A stretch of DNA of 49,214 nucleotides from an uncultured Lachnospiraceae bacterium (GTDB lineage Bacteria > Bacillota > Clostridia > Lachnospirales > Lachnospiraceae): NCBI GenBank assembly GCA_910585205.1, contig CAJUCC010000038.1, positions 1 to 49,214 on the forward strand, given 5' to 3'. Positions 34,006 to 43,602 of the stretch are shown here, piece after piece. A model generated the notes under the pieces. That model saw only the letters and a list, made by a program, of their open reading frames with translations. It had not been told where the DNA came from and ran no database searches. Position 1 is the stretch's first letter; every line of letters begins with the position of its first letter. A program made the translations under genes and the position numbers.

Positions 34006-35697
34006 GTGGGAATGAATGGAATTATGGAGCAGGAACGGTTTCGCAGGATGATCGAAACGCTGCATTCCTGTATGGATGATTACCTGTATATTCTGGATTT
34101 GGAGGAGGATCATTATTATATTTCTCCCAGTGCGCTGGAGCGGTTTTGCCTGGAAGAAAACGAATTCGATCAGGCGACCGCCGTGTTTGCATCGCTTGTG
34201 TATCCCGAGGATCTTGAAATGTTGTGTGCGGATCTGGAACTGGTTAAGGAGGGAAAACAGGGCGGTCACAATCTGCAGTACCGCTGGCTTGACCGGGAGG
34301 GGAATCCGGTGTGGATTAACTGCAGGGGGGAGGTATTACAGGACGAAGCCGGCCGGCCCAAGTATCTGGTCGGTTGTATCAATGAGATTGCCAGAAGGAA
34401 AAAAGCGGATAATGTCAGCGGGCTTTTGGGTGAGTTCAGCCTGCAGAAAGAGCTGGAAGAACGGGGCGAAGCAGGTCAGAACGGGTTTTTGCTGATGCTG
34501 GGCCTGGATAACTTTAAAGAGATCAACGAGAGCATGGGTATGGACTATGGCGACATGGTACTGCGCCGGACTGCGCAGTGTATCCAGCGGGTGATCCGGC
34601 CGGATCAGCTGCTTTACCGTGTCGTGGCGGATAAGTTTCTGATAGCCGATTTCTGCGGCCGTGATGAGAAAGAGGCCATCGCGCTGTACCGGGCGGTCCG
34701 CAGGGAGATCGATGCATTTATCGAATCCAACTGTTATGAGGTCGTTTATACGATGTCGGCCGGGATTGTAAAATTGTCCGAGGTAGCCGACCACAGCTAT
34801 GTCAATCTGATGAAGCTTTCGGAATTTTCCATGGATGAAGCGAAAAACGGAGGCCGGAATAAATACTATATCTATGAGGATGCCGATTATCAGGCTTTTC
34901 TGAAAAAGCGGCAGTTGATTCGCATTCTGCGCCATTCGGTCAATCACGACTTTGAAGGGTTTGAAGTATATTATCAGCCCATTGTGGATATTAAGGAAAA
35001 ACGTCTCTCCAGCGCGGAATCGCTGCTGCGTTTTCGGGCGGGAGATATGGGATTTATCCCGCCGTCGGATTTTATCCCGCTGCTGGAGGAGAGCGGCCTG
35101 ATTATTCCGGTCGGGAAGTGGGTGTTGCACACGGCGATGGAGGCATGCAGCAAAATACGGGAAAAAGTACCGGATTTTCGGATTTCCGTCAATCTTTCTT
35201 ATGTACAGGTGCTGAAGAGCAATGTGCTGCAGGAGATTTTAATGGGAGTGATGGAGTATGGACTGAAACCCGGCAGCATTATGATCGAACTGACAGAGAG
35301 CGGCTTTCTGGAAGCCAATGAGAACTTCCTGAATTTCTGTGAGGGGCTGAAACGGAACGGGATTCCGCTGGCGCTGGATGATTTCGGAACGGGGTATTCC
35401 AATTTTCGTTATCTGTATCATCTGAATCCGCATACCCTGAAGATTGACCGTTCTTTTACCGAACGCGCGCTGCAGAACGATTATGAATACAATTTGCTGC
35501 ATCATATGGCTGATCTGACCCGCAGCATTCACACGAAGTTCTGCATCGAAGGGATTGAGACGAGTCAGGAACTGAGCAAAATCTGCGGAATTGAGCCGGA
35601 CTATATTCAGGGGTATTTCTTTGGCAGACCCTGCCCGTATGAGGAATTTCGGGAGCGGTATATTGACTGCCGTACCGTAGAGGAAGATGTCGGCTGA
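34006..35697 (+). CDS. PAS / degenerate GGDEF / EAL c-di-GMP protein
   Basis: 563 residues, no membrane segment. Residues about 10-130 form a PAS-like domain (YLYILDLEEDHYYIS; YRWLDREGNPVWI). The GGDEF domain is degenerate: the signature reads VADKF (207-211), so it should not make c-di-GMP. The EAL domain keeps catalytic-type residues: SAESLLRF (ESL variant), VNLSYVQ, IELTESGF, ALDDFGTGYSNF, LKIDRSF and CIEGIET, so it is probably an active c-di-GMP phosphodiesterase with the GGDEF part perhaps serving as a GTP sensor. The start is GTG at 34006 with AAGGAG seven bases upstream; an ATG at 34001 is in another frame. Confidence 0.92.
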   Translation: MGMNGIMEQERFRRMIETLHSCMDDYLYILDLEEDHYYISPSALERFCLEENEFDQATAVFASLVYPEDLEMLCADLELVKEGKQGGHNLQYRWLDREGNPVWINCRGEVLQDEAGRPKYLVGCINEIARRKKADNVSGLLGEFSLQKELEERGEAGQNGFLLMLGLDNFKEINESMGMDYGDMVLRRTAQCIQRVIRPDQLLYRVVADKFLIADFCGRDEKEAIALYRAVRREIDAFIESNCYEVVYTMSAGIVKLSEVADHSYVNLMKLSEFSMDEAKNGGRNKYYIYEDADYQAFLKKRQLIRILRHSVNHDFEGFEVYYQPIVDIKEKRLSSAESLLRFRAGDMGFIPPSDFIPLLEESGLIIPVGKWVLHTAMEACSKIREKVPDFRISVNLSYVQVLKSNVLQEILMGVMEYGLKPGSIMIELTESGFLEANENFLNFCEGLKRNGIPLALDDFGTGYSNFRYLYHLNPHTLKIDRSFTERALQNDYEYNLLHHMADLTRSIHTKFCIEGIETSQELSKICGIEPDYIQGYFFGRPCPYEEFRERYIDCRTVEEDVG

Positions 35698-35783
35698 CGC
35701 AGGATGTGGCCGCCCGCAACCGGTTTTCGGTTTATAATCTTAAGAAAAATAAAATTTTTCAAAATAATACTTCTTAAATGGGA

Positions 35784-35798
35784 ATAAAATGATATACT
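35784..35798 (+). promoter_or_regulatory. Possible extended -10 promoter
   Basis: TGATATACT (35790-35798) is an extended -10 element located 27 bases before the SH3 protein start. The -35 region is poor. Confidence 0.35.
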
Positions 35799-35824
35799 AT
35801 AGCAGAAAACGGAGGTATTATACC

Positions 35825-36907
35825 ATGAAAATAAATAAAATCCGGTGGAAAAACCGATTTGCGGGATGGATAGCGGCTGTCTTATTATTAGTTCCAATCT
35901 GTTTATTTTCGGGCGTAACCGTATATGCTGACGAAACGTATCAGATTACGGAAAAACAGATGCAGGGACAGATTACCACGGATTCTTCCCTGAATGTCAG
36001 GTCGGGGCCGGGAACTTCGTACGGCGTTATCACAAAGGTGGACGGCGGCGCGGCCGTAACGATCACGGGACAGGCGGATAACGGCTGGTATCGGATTGAG
36101 ATTGACGGTCAGACCGGTTTTGTTTCCGATGATTATGTCAGCGCCACGGAAGCTGCGGCCGGTGAGAGCCCGGAGGAACTGGAAGAGCTGGAGCCGGAAC
36201 CGGGTGAGCCGGAGAGCGGATACGGCGGCCTGCGCCAGAGTCCGTTTGTGATGAAAACGATCGGGATCGGCGCCGCCATCGTGGTAATTCTTGTGATGCT
36301 TCTGCTGACGGTGCGGGGACTGAAAAAAGACCGTGCGGACGACGATGACGAATACGATGCGGACGACGAATACGCGCAAGACGAGTATTCGGAAGAAGAG
36401 GAAGAGGCCGACAGTTTTGAGGACGCGTATGACGATGACGACGGCGGCGACGTCTATGATGACGACGGCGCGTATGCGGACGACTGTGACGACGAGGCGT
36501 ATGCGGGTGATGCGGACGAGGCAGATACCGGCAGGGACGAGGCGGATGCCGCGGCATATGATACCGGCTGTTATGACGCCAGGGCAGGGCGCCGCGCATC
36601 CCGGAAAAAGAGAACATCCGGGAAGGGAAAGCGGGAGTATGTGCTGCGGGAGGAAGACTACCGGGTGGAGATTGATCCAAGCTTTTTCGAAGACCGGGAA
36701 CCGATCGAACAGCCGGCCATGGTAACGGGATATCTGGAGAGCAAAATGATCGAAGAGGCGGCCAGAGCGCAGGAAGTGGAGGCGCAAAATGCACGGCTGC
36801 ATGAACCGGGCGGCAACGACGGAGACAAACAAAAAGAACTGGATCAGGCCATGGCGAAACTGAGCGAACTGCAAAAGGAGATCGAAAGACTGAAAAGTCA
36901 GAAATAA
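35825..36907 (+). CDS. Membrane-anchored SH3 protein with very acidic cytoplasmic region
   Basis: 360 residues. A signal sequence (residues 1-38, cleavage near VYADE) leads to one bacterial SH3 domain (LNVRSGPGTSYGVITKVDGG; GWYRIEIDGQTGFVSDDYV), a Glu/Pro-rich spacer and a transmembrane helix (about 143-165, IGIGAAIVVILVMLLLTV). A long cytoplasmic region follows: about 75 residues dominated by Asp, Glu, Tyr and Ala, a basic patch (RKKRTSGKGKR), and a C-terminal coiled coil (LDQAMAKLSELQKEIERL). SH3 domains of this type bind cell wall. The start at 35825 is chosen for GGAGGT eight bases upstream. The stop overlaps the next gene's start by one base, implying coupling to the ABC exporter. I do not recognise a named family. 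Confidence 0.85.
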   Translation: MKINKIRWKNRFAGWIAAVLLLVPICLFSGVTVYADETYQITEKQMQGQITTDSSLNVRSGPGTSYGVITKVDGGAAVTITGQADNGWYRIEIDGQTGFVSDDYVSATEAAAGESPEELEELEPEPGEPESGYGGLRQSPFVMKTIGIGAAIVVILVMLLLTVRGLKKDRADDDDEYDADDEYAQDEYSEEEEEADSFEDAYDDDDGGDVYDDDGAYADDCDDEAYAGDADEADTGRDEADAAAYDTGCYDARAGRRASRKKRTSGKGKREYVLREEDYRVEIDPSFFEDREPIEQPAMVTGYLESKMIEEAARAQEVEAQNARLHEPGGNDGDKQKELDQAMAKLSELQKEIERLKSQK

Positions 36908-38667
36908 TGGAAGAAAAAAACTATACAACAAAAGAACTCGGAAAGCGTTTCCTGTATTATTTCAGGCCATACCGCCGTACGCTTGCGCTGGATCTGCTGT
37001 GCGCCGCACTGACAACAGTCTGTGAGATTGTGCTGCCGCTGCTGATCCGGCAGATTACCAATACGGCACTGGCAGATGTGACACGCCTGTCGGCCCGTAT
37101 GATACTCGGATCTGCTTTCCTTTATTTTATGCTGCGAATCGTCGATGCCGTGGCCAATTATTATATGGCAAATATCGGACATGTCATGGGGGCCAGGATC
37201 GAAACGGATATGCGCCGGGATGCCTATGCCCATCTGCAGCAGTTATCTCATACTTATTTTAATAATACGAAAGTGGGACAGATCATGGGGCGTATTACCA
37301 ATGATCTGTTTGACGTGACGGAGTTTGCCCATCATTGCCCGGAAGAGTTTTTCATTGCCGGGCTGAAAATTGTCATTTCCTTTTTGATTCTGGCACGCAT
37401 TGATGTGGCGCTGACGGTGATGGTGTTTCTGTTTGTGCCGCTGATGACCGTTGTCTGTATCCGGATCAACCGGCGGGTGAAACGGGCCTTTGCGCAGCAA
37501 CGGCGTCAGATCGGAGAACTCAATGCCAGGATCGAAGACAGTCTGCTTGGGCAGCGGGTGGTGAAAGCGTTCGCCAATGAAGAAATGGAAAACCGCAAGT
37601 TTGACGCGGACAATCAGGCATTTCTGGAAATCAAAAAAGCGGCCTATCATATTATGGGATATTTCAGCACATCGACGCGGATATTTGACGGGCTGATGTA
37701 TCTGGCGGTTATGGTCGGCGGCGGCTTTTTTCTGATGGATGGGCGGATTCTACCGGGGGACATGGTGGCGTATGTGCTGTATGTGACGACACTGCTGGCG
37801 ACAATCCGCCGGATTATTGAATTTACGGAGCAGTTTCAGCGCGGTATGACGGGAATCGAGCGCTTTCTGCAGATTATGGATGCACAGATCGAGATATTTG
37901 ACGAGCCGGGCGCAGTCGAGCTGGTCAATCCGTCCGGCGAAATCCGTTTCCGCGACGTGCATTTTGCCTATCCCGATGACCATAATCAAGTGTTCCGCAA
38001 TCTGAATCTGACCATTCATGCGGGAGAAAAAGTGGCCATCGTAGGGCCGTCCGGCGGCGGGAAGACGACGCTCTGCAATCTGATTCCGCGCTTTTATGAC
38101 GTGACGGCGGGAGACATTTTTCTGGACGGCAGAAATATCCGTGATTTTACATTGCAAAGCCTGCGCCGCAGCATCGGTGTGGTGCAGCAGGATGTGTACC
38201 TCTTTTCGGGAACGGTCTATGAAAATATCGTCTATGGCAGGCCGGGCGCTTCGCGTGAGGCGGTGATCGAGGCGGCAAAGCGCGCCGGTGCGGATTCATT
38301 TATAAAAGGGCTAAAAGATGGATATGATACGTATGTGGGTGAGCGGGGCGTCAAGCTTTCCGGCGGACAGAAGCAGCGGATCAGCATTGCGCGGGTGTTT
38401 CTGAAAGACCCGCCGGTGATTATACTGGATGAGGCGACTTCCGCGCTGGACAATGAAAGCGAATATGCGGTGGCGCGTTCGCTGGATGCGCTGGCAAAAG
38501 GGCGGACGACGCTGACGATTGCCCACAGACTGTCCAGTATCCGCAATTCGGACAGGATTATGGTACTGACGCAGGAAGGCATCGTGGAGGAAGGCAGCCA
38601 CGATGCGCTGATGGAGCGGAAGGGCCTGTATTATCATTTTTATGAAATGGCGGATACCTGGCGATAA
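36907..38667 (+). CDS. ABC exporter, fused permease and ATPase (multidrug/lipid type)
   Basis: 586 residues. Six transmembrane helices in the N-terminal half, then the nucleotide-binding domain: Walker A GPSGGGKTT near residue 380, signature LSGGQKQR near 484 and Walker B VIILDEATSALD near 505. It should work as a homodimer exporting drugs, lipids or peptides, as MsbA-like proteins do. The ATG overlaps the TAA of the SH3 protein by one base, so the two are co-translated and may be partners. No peptidase C39 domain or cargo-peptide gene is present. Confidence 0.93.
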   Translation: MEEKNYTTKELGKRFLYYFRPYRRTLALDLLCAALTTVCEIVLPLLIRQITNTALADVTRLSARMILGSAFLYFMLRIVDAVANYYMANIGHVMGARIETDMRRDAYAHLQQLSHTYFNNTKVGQIMGRITNDLFDVTEFAHHCPEEFFIAGLKIVISFLILARIDVALTVMVFLFVPLMTVVCIRINRRVKRAFAQQRRQIGELNARIEDSLLGQRVVKAFANEEMENRKFDADNQAFLEIKKAAYHIMGYFSTSTRIFDGLMYLAVMVGGGFFLMDGRILPGDMVAYVLYVTTLLATIRRIIEFTEQFQRGMTGIERFLQIMDAQIEIFDEPGAVELVNPSGEIRFRDVHFAYPDDHNQVFRNLNLTIHAGEKVAIVGPSGGGKTTLCNLIPRFYDVTAGDIFLDGRNIRDFTLQSLRRSIGVVQQDVYLFSGTVYENIVYGRPGASREAVIEAAKRAGADSFIKGLKDGYDTYVGERGVKLSGGQKQRISIARVFLKDPPVIILDEATSALDNESEYAVARSLDALAKGRTTLTIAHRLSSIRNSDRIMVLTQEGIVEEGSHDALMERKGLYYHFYEMADTWR

Positions 38668-38699
38668 GAATCGGATACGGAAAACAGGAGCGGAATCAT

Positions 38700-40235
38700 A
38701 TGGCGAAAAATCATGTGGAAGAATTTCGGGGCGATCTGGAAGCGTTCCGGGAGATGACAGAGAAATTTTATGCGGGGGAACTGACGGTACCGCAGTATAA
38801 GGCTTTTTCCGGCGGCTTCGGCAGTTATGCGCAGCGCGGCGGTGAGCGCAGTATGCTGCGTCTGCGCCTGACGGGCGGTGAGATCAGGCCGGAGGAATTG
38901 CAGTTTATTGTGGACAGTATTGCGGCATACCGGATTGACCGGGTACATCTGACCACCTGTCAGAGTGTACAGTTCCACGATCTGACAAAGGAGACGGTTT
39001 GCGATCTGGCGGAAGATGCGTTTGACCACGGTATAATCACGCGGGGCGGAGGCGGCGATTATCCGCGGAACGTGATGTGTTCCCCGCTTTCGGGTGTGGA
39101 AAAGGAAGAATGCTTTGACGTGCTCCCGTATGCGCGGGAAGCCGCGGATTATGTGCTTGGGCTGATCCACACGGTAAAACTTCCGCGGAAGCTGAAAATT
39201 TGTTTTGAAAACGGCGTAAAAAACGACACGCATGCCACATTCCGTGATATGGGATTTGTGGCGCAAAAGGACGGCACATTTCTCGTATACGTGGCGGGCG
39301 GCCTTGGCAGCAATCCCAGGATGGGAATCAAAGTGGCGGAGAAGGCGGCTCCCTCGGAAATCCTGTATTATATTAAGTCCATGGTGGATATGTTCACGGA
39401 ATACGGCGAATATGAGAGACGGGCGGCATCGCGAAGCCGCTATCTGCAAAATACGCTTGGACCCGAAGGGATCTGTCGGGTATTTGCGGAAAAGCTGGCG
39501 GCAAACCGGGCGGCGGGCGGCCTGACGATTGCGGCCGACGTCAGGGAGGTTACGAAAAAGGGGCATGGCACGATCCGGGCGCCGCGTGTGACGCAACAGA
39601 AGCAGGACGGCCTGTATGCCGTATCGTATCACCCCTGCGGCGGCAATCCGGCGCCGGAATTTTTCGGCAGGCTGCAGGCGGCAATCCGGGACTGGGCGGC
39701 GGTGCGGGTGCGCATTGCGCCCGATCAGGGTATGTATCTTGTCAATCTGACGGCGGAGGAAGCGCAGCGTGTTCTGGAACTGACAAACGACGGCGCGGCG
39801 ACACTTTTTGAGCGGTCGGTGGCCTGTGTCGGTGCAAACACCTGTCAGGTGGGCATCGGCCGATCCCAGGAATTGTTGGCAGCCTGTCTGGAACGGGTCA
39901 GAAAGGAAGGGTTTGCGGACGGTGTACTGCCGAGAATCCATATTTCCGGGTGTCCGTCCTCGTGTTCGGCGCACCAGATCGGGGCGCTCGGCCTGCGCGG
40001 CGGCAAAAAGCCCACGCCGGAGGGACCGAAGGATTCGTTTGCCATTTATGAAAACGGCAGTCCGGCGTTTGGACAGGAACGGTTCGGGGAAGATCTGGCC
40101 AATATGCTGGAAGAAAACATTCCCGAGTTTCTCGTGACGCTCGGACGTGAAATCACAAAAGAAGGGATGACGTATCCGCAGTTTCGTCAGGCGTATCCGG
40201 ACAGGCTGCGGGAGATTGCGGGGCAGTTTGCATAG
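38700..40235 (+). CDS. Nitrite/sulfite reductase, siroheme and 4Fe-4S type
   Basis: 511 residues. Ferredoxin-type reductase with the two-fold repeated fold. The first half contains the substrate-binding Arg/Lys region (TTCQSVQFHDLT; GGGGDYPRNVMCSPLSG). The second half has the cluster cysteines in CVGANTCQVG and HISGCPSSCSAHQ, the pattern that binds a 4Fe-4S cluster bridged to siroheme. It should reduce nitrite to ammonia or sulfite to sulfide; sequence alone does not decide. No siroheme synthesis, nitrate or sulfate genes adjoin it. It follows the ABC exporter by 32 bases. Confidence 0.92.
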   Translation: MAKNHVEEFRGDLEAFREMTEKFYAGELTVPQYKAFSGGFGSYAQRGGERSMLRLRLTGGEIRPEELQFIVDSIAAYRIDRVHLTTCQSVQFHDLTKETVCDLAEDAFDHGIITRGGGGDYPRNVMCSPLSGVEKEECFDVLPYAREAADYVLGLIHTVKLPRKLKICFENGVKNDTHATFRDMGFVAQKDGTFLVYVAGGLGSNPRMGIKVAEKAAPSEILYYIKSMVDMFTEYGEYERRAASRSRYLQNTLGPEGICRVFAEKLAANRAAGGLTIAADVREVTKKGHGTIRAPRVTQQKQDGLYAVSYHPCGGNPAPEFFGRLQAAIRDWAAVRVRIAPDQGMYLVNLTAEEAQRVLELTNDGAATLFERSVACVGANTCQVGIGRSQELLAACLERVRKEGFADGVLPRIHISGCPSSCSAHQIGALGLRGGKKPTPEGPKDSFAIYENGSPAFGQERFGEDLANMLEENIPEFLVTLGREITKEGMTYPQFRQAYPDRLREIAGQFA

Positions 40236-40274
40236 GCGGATTGCATGTTTGTCCGGGGCCGGGAGGCGGAGGCG

Positions 40275-41462
40275 TTGAAACTGTTACGATATGGAAAACT
40301 GATGTGGCATGGAAAGCGGACGGCGGCCGGTCTTCTGGCGGTATTATTCTGCATGTTCCTGCCGCTGCGGGCGGCGGCCGTTCCTGCTGTTCCGGTTCAG
40401 GAGACGGAACGCGAAACCGGGGCAGCGGCGCAGCCGCAGACAGGTACGCAGAGCGACCGGGAGATACTCTCCGCGTACCGGGAATATCAGGAGCGGCTGG
40501 CAGCGGCGGTGCACAGAGATGACATCGCTGCGGCGGGCTTTACGGTCGTGGAGGAGCAGATCTTTCCCATTGTGATGAAAGGATATGGGGAAGTGTCTCT
40601 GATTCCGGCGTATGACGATGCCTATGGCCGTCTGATTCTGTTTTTTGCGGACGAGACGGGAACGATCGTCTACAAAACGGAAGAACTGGAGACGAATTAC
40701 CGGAACCGGGGGCAGATGCGTCAGCCAAACCGCGGTATCGCAGCCATTGTATTCGAAGATCTGAACCGGGACGGTCTGATGGATATTGTCCTGGTGACGA
40801 CCTGTGTCAATGTGAGCGGTGATTATGCGGGGAAACCGTACCGGGTGGGGGATGTGCTGTTCCAGAGCAGGGAAACCGGCGGGTTTTATCGGGATTACCG
40901 GATTGCGGATAAGATCAACCGCTTTGGCATGAACAAAAATACGGAGCTGATTACGGCTTTTGTCCGGGACGGGCATTCGACGGAATTTTTGTATACGGCG
41001 GCGACGCTGGATGAATTGCTTACAAATGGCCTGAATATTATCGAGGAGCAGTATTACACGAGGATATTCGGGAAACTGGGACGCCTGCGGGTCGTTCCGG
41101 GGGTCTATCATGTGGCCAGTTTTGATATATTTATGGTCTATCTCGTAAATGAGCAGGGAGACATCATATCCAGTCTGCAGCCAATGGGGACCTATGATAA
41201 TCTGTATGCACTAAAAGGCATCCGCTGCCAGGATATTGACGGGGACGGTCTGAAAGATATTGTCGTGCTGGCAAAGTACAGCTATGAGGACGACGCGGGC
41301 CGGATTATTGTGGAGAGTGATTATTCGATTTACTATCAGCGGACCGGCGGGTTTTCGGCGGACGTGAATATGAAAAGCCGGTATCGCTGCGGGGACGACG
41401 ATACGATGGAAATACTTGTGGAAAAGGCAAGGGCCTATTGGGGTTGGAGGTCGGAGCAATGA
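40275..41462 (+). CDS. Secreted FG-GAP/VCBS-like repeat protein of a two-component operon
   Basis: About 395 residues. A signal peptide (RTAAGLLAVLFCMFLPLRAAA) precedes a Gln/Glu-rich spacer and a beta-rich domain with two calcium-loop motifs, DLNRDGLMDIVLV and DIDGDGLKDIVVL, of the FG-GAP/VCBS type. Start uncertain: TTG at 40275 has GGAGG eight bases upstream and gives a clean signal peptide; in-frame ATG at 40245 lacks a ribosome site. The end overlaps the response regulator start by 4 bases (ATGA), so it is the first gene of a coupled four-gene operon. A role as an external sensor or accessory of the kinase is inference. Confidence 0.82.
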   Translation: MKLLRYGKLMWHGKRTAAGLLAVLFCMFLPLRAAAVPAVPVQETERETGAAAQPQTGTQSDREILSAYREYQERLAAAVHRDDIAAAGFTVVEEQIFPIVMKGYGEVSLIPAYDDAYGRLILFFADETGTIVYKTEELETNYRNRGQMRQPNRGIAAIVFEDLNRDGLMDIVLVTTCVNVSGDYAGKPYRVGDVLFQSRETGGFYRDYRIADKINRFGMNKNTELITAFVRDGHSTEFLYTAATLDELLTNGLNIIEEQYYTRIFGKLGRLRVVPGVYHVASFDIFMVYLVNEQGDIISSLQPMGTYDNLYALKGIRCQDIDGDGLKDIVVLAKYSYEDDAGRIIVESDYSIYYQRTGGFSADVNMKSRYRCGDDDTMEILVEKARAYWGWRSEQ

Positions 41463-42115
41463 TAAAAATACTGATTGTGGATGATGAGAAGCCGATATGC
41501 GATCTGATCGATATGAATCTGTCTGCCGCGGGGTATCAGTGCACGGCAGTGCAGGACGGTCTGGAAGCGCTGGATCGGATTGAAAAGGACGATTATGATC
41601 TGATCCTGCTGGATGTTATGCTGCCGGGCGCGAGCGGTTATGACATCATGGAGTACATACGGCCGCTGGAGGTTCCGGTTATCTTTATCACGGCGAAACA
41701 CGAGGTGAAGGACCGGGTAAAGGGACTGAAACTGGGGGCGGACGATTATCTGGTGAAACCGTTCGATGTGGTGGAACTGGTGGCGCGGGTGGAGGCGGTG
41801 CTGCGCCGGTACAATAAGACGGAGCAGAGACTGACGGCCGGCGACGTAACGGTGGATGTGGATGCCCGCATGGTGACAAAGGCCGGCCGGCCGGTCGTGC
41901 TCACCAATAAGGAGTTCGGCCTGCTCGTTCTTTTTATCAAAAACAAGAATGTGGCGCTTTTCCGGGAAACGCTGTATGAGAAAGTGTGGAAGGAAGAGTA
42001 TTACGGAGACAGCCGGACGCTGGATCTGCATGTGCAGCGTCTGCGCAGAAAGCTTGGGTGGGAGCACAGTCTGGTGGCAGTCTATAAGATCGGCTACCGT
42101 CTCGAGGTATCATAA
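41459..42115 (+). CDS. OmpR-family response regulator
   Basis: 218 residues. The receiver domain has VDDE, phosphoacceptor D52 (LILLDVMLPG) and Lys in YLVKPF. The C-terminal winged-helix DNA-binding domain has TNKEFGLLVLFIKN and the recognition helix around SRTLDLHVQRLRRKLG. It acts as a transcription regulator of unknown regulon. Start 41459 begins the receiver properly and overlaps the previous stop; the kinase gene overlaps its stop by one base. Confidence 0.95.
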   Translation: MIKILIVDDEKPICDLIDMNLSAAGYQCTAVQDGLEALDRIEKDDYDLILLDVMLPGASGYDIMEYIRPLEVPVIFITAKHEVKDRVKGLKLGADDYLVKPFDVVELVARVEAVLRRYNKTEQRLTAGDVTVDVDARMVTKAGRPVVLTNKEFGLLVLFIKNKNVALFRETLYEKVWKEEYYGDSRTLDLHVQRLRRKLGWEHSLVAVYKIGYRLEVS

Positions 42116-43602
42116 TGAAATTTTCCTATAAGATCCTGCTGTGGATGATTGTTGTCATGGCGCTTGCCCTCGGTTTCAGCGGCTACTACCTGGTGAATTA
42201 CGTCTTTGAGACTTCACTGAGCCGGGAAGTGGGACAGGCGCTGGATGAGAGCAGCATTCTGGGATTTGCCTTTGAAACGGCAGCGCTGAATGTACCGTCG
42301 AAATACACTGTGCTGCCGGACAGTACGGTGGAGGAGATCGCTTCCCGTCTGGAAACCGGCGGTCAGAGCGCACGGCGGATGCTGCGGATCTCCGATGAGG
42401 AGAAAAATGTCCTCTATGTCAGCGATGGTTTTACGGCGGGGGAAGACCTGCTGGGCCAGCTCGGCGTGGACATCAAGGCGCATGAGGTGATCGCATCGGG
42501 CGATAAATACTATATTCATACCGGAACTTCCGTCAACGCGCTGGGCCGTGTCCTGTATCTGGAGACAATGCGGGATGTCTCGGTAGTCTTTCAGGAGCGC
42601 GCGGTGGGGTTTTCCCTGTACCGCCGGGTAACGCTGGTGATGCTGCTGGCGGGGACGATCATTATGCATTTTATCTCGTCGCTGCTGACAAAGCCGATCC
42701 GGCTGCTGACGAGAGCCACGAAGCGGATGGCGGCGGGAGACTACTCTTACCGTGCCAGACAGATCAGCCGGGATGAACTGGGGCAGCTGACACGCGATTT
42801 CAACCGTATGGCGAAGGCGCTGAAAAAAAATATCGAAAAGCTGGAGGAAGAAATCGAAGCGCGCGAAGAATTTATGGGCGCTTTTGCCCATGAGCTGAAA
42901 ACGCCGCTGACGGCCATTATCGGCTATGCGGATATGCTCCGCTCCCATAAACTGGACGAGGAGAAGAGCTTTTTGTCGGCCAATTATATCTATACCGAGG
43001 GCAAACGTCTGGAAGCGATGTCCTTCCGGCTGCTGGATATTATTGTCACGGGAAAAAACAAGGCGGATATGCAGAAAATTCTGACCGCGGATATTTTCCT
43101 TTATTTGCAGGAGATGTTTGCGGGAACCCGGGAGATGGATTTTACCTTTACCTGTGAGCCGGGAGAGGTTCTGGCAGAGATCAACCTGATAAAGACGGTG
43201 CTTGTCAACCTGATCGACAATGCCTGCAAGGCATCGGAGCCGGGCGGCAGCATCGAGATAGAGGGCCGCGTGACGGAAGCGGGCTATGCGTTTTCGGTCA
43301 GAGATCACGGGATCGGCATTCCCGAGAAGGAACAGCGCAAAATTACGAAAGCCTTTTATATGGTGGATAAGTCGCGGGCGAGAAGCAAGAACGGAGCCGG
43401 CCTCGGCCTGGCTCTGTGTGCGGAGATATTGAAAATCCATCACAGCGAACTGCAGATCGAGAGCCGGGCCGGAGAGGGTTCCTGTTTCCGCTTCGTACTG
43501 CCGGATTGTACGAAGGGCGGAGCGGCGGAGAAAGCTGTGCCGGATCCGCAGGAGGGACAAGGCAGGCAGGGAGAGCAGGATCAGGACGGGGATAAAACAT
43601 GA
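42115..43602 (+). CDS. Sensor histidine kinase
   Basis: 495 residues. Two transmembrane segments (about 8-28 and 170-192) flank an extracytoplasmic sensor of about 140 residues without a recognised fold. HAMP (LTKPIRLLTRATKRMAAGDY), HisKA with H259 (FAHELKTPLTA), and the ATPase domain with N-box (VNLIDNACKAS), DHGIGIPE and GAGLGLALC follow. The C-terminus ends in a Gln/Asp-rich tail. Partner of the OmpR-type regulator directly upstream; it overlaps the next gene by 4 bases. Confidence 0.95.
   Translation: MKFSYKILLWMIVVMALALGFSGYYLVNYVFETSLSREVGQALDESSILGFAFETAALNVPSKYTVLPDSTVEEIASRLETGGQSARRMLRISDEEKNVLYVSDGFTAGEDLLGQLGVDIKAHEVIASGDKYYIHTGTSVNALGRVLYLETMRDVSVVFQERAVGFSLYRRVTLVMLLAGTIIMHFISSLLTKPIRLLTRATKRMAAGDYSYRARQISRDELGQLTRDFNRMAKALKKNIEKLEEEIEAREEFMGAFAHELKTPLTAIIGYADMLRSHKLDEEKSFLSANYIYTEGKRLEAMSFRLLDIIVTGKNKADMQKILTADIFLYLQEMFAGTREMDFTFTCEPGEVLAEINLIKTVLVNLIDNACKASEPGGSIEIEGRVTEAGYAFSVRDHGIGIPEKEQRKITKAFYMVDKSRARSKNGAGLGLALCAEILKIHHSELQIESRAGEGSCFRFVLPDCTKGGAAEKAVPDPQEGQGRQGEQDQDGDKT

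Noticed and set aside
36335..36555. GAC/GAT-rich stretch considered as a tandem DNA repeat
   Set aside because: No fixed repeat unit; it is simply the codons of an Asp/Glu-rich protein segment.
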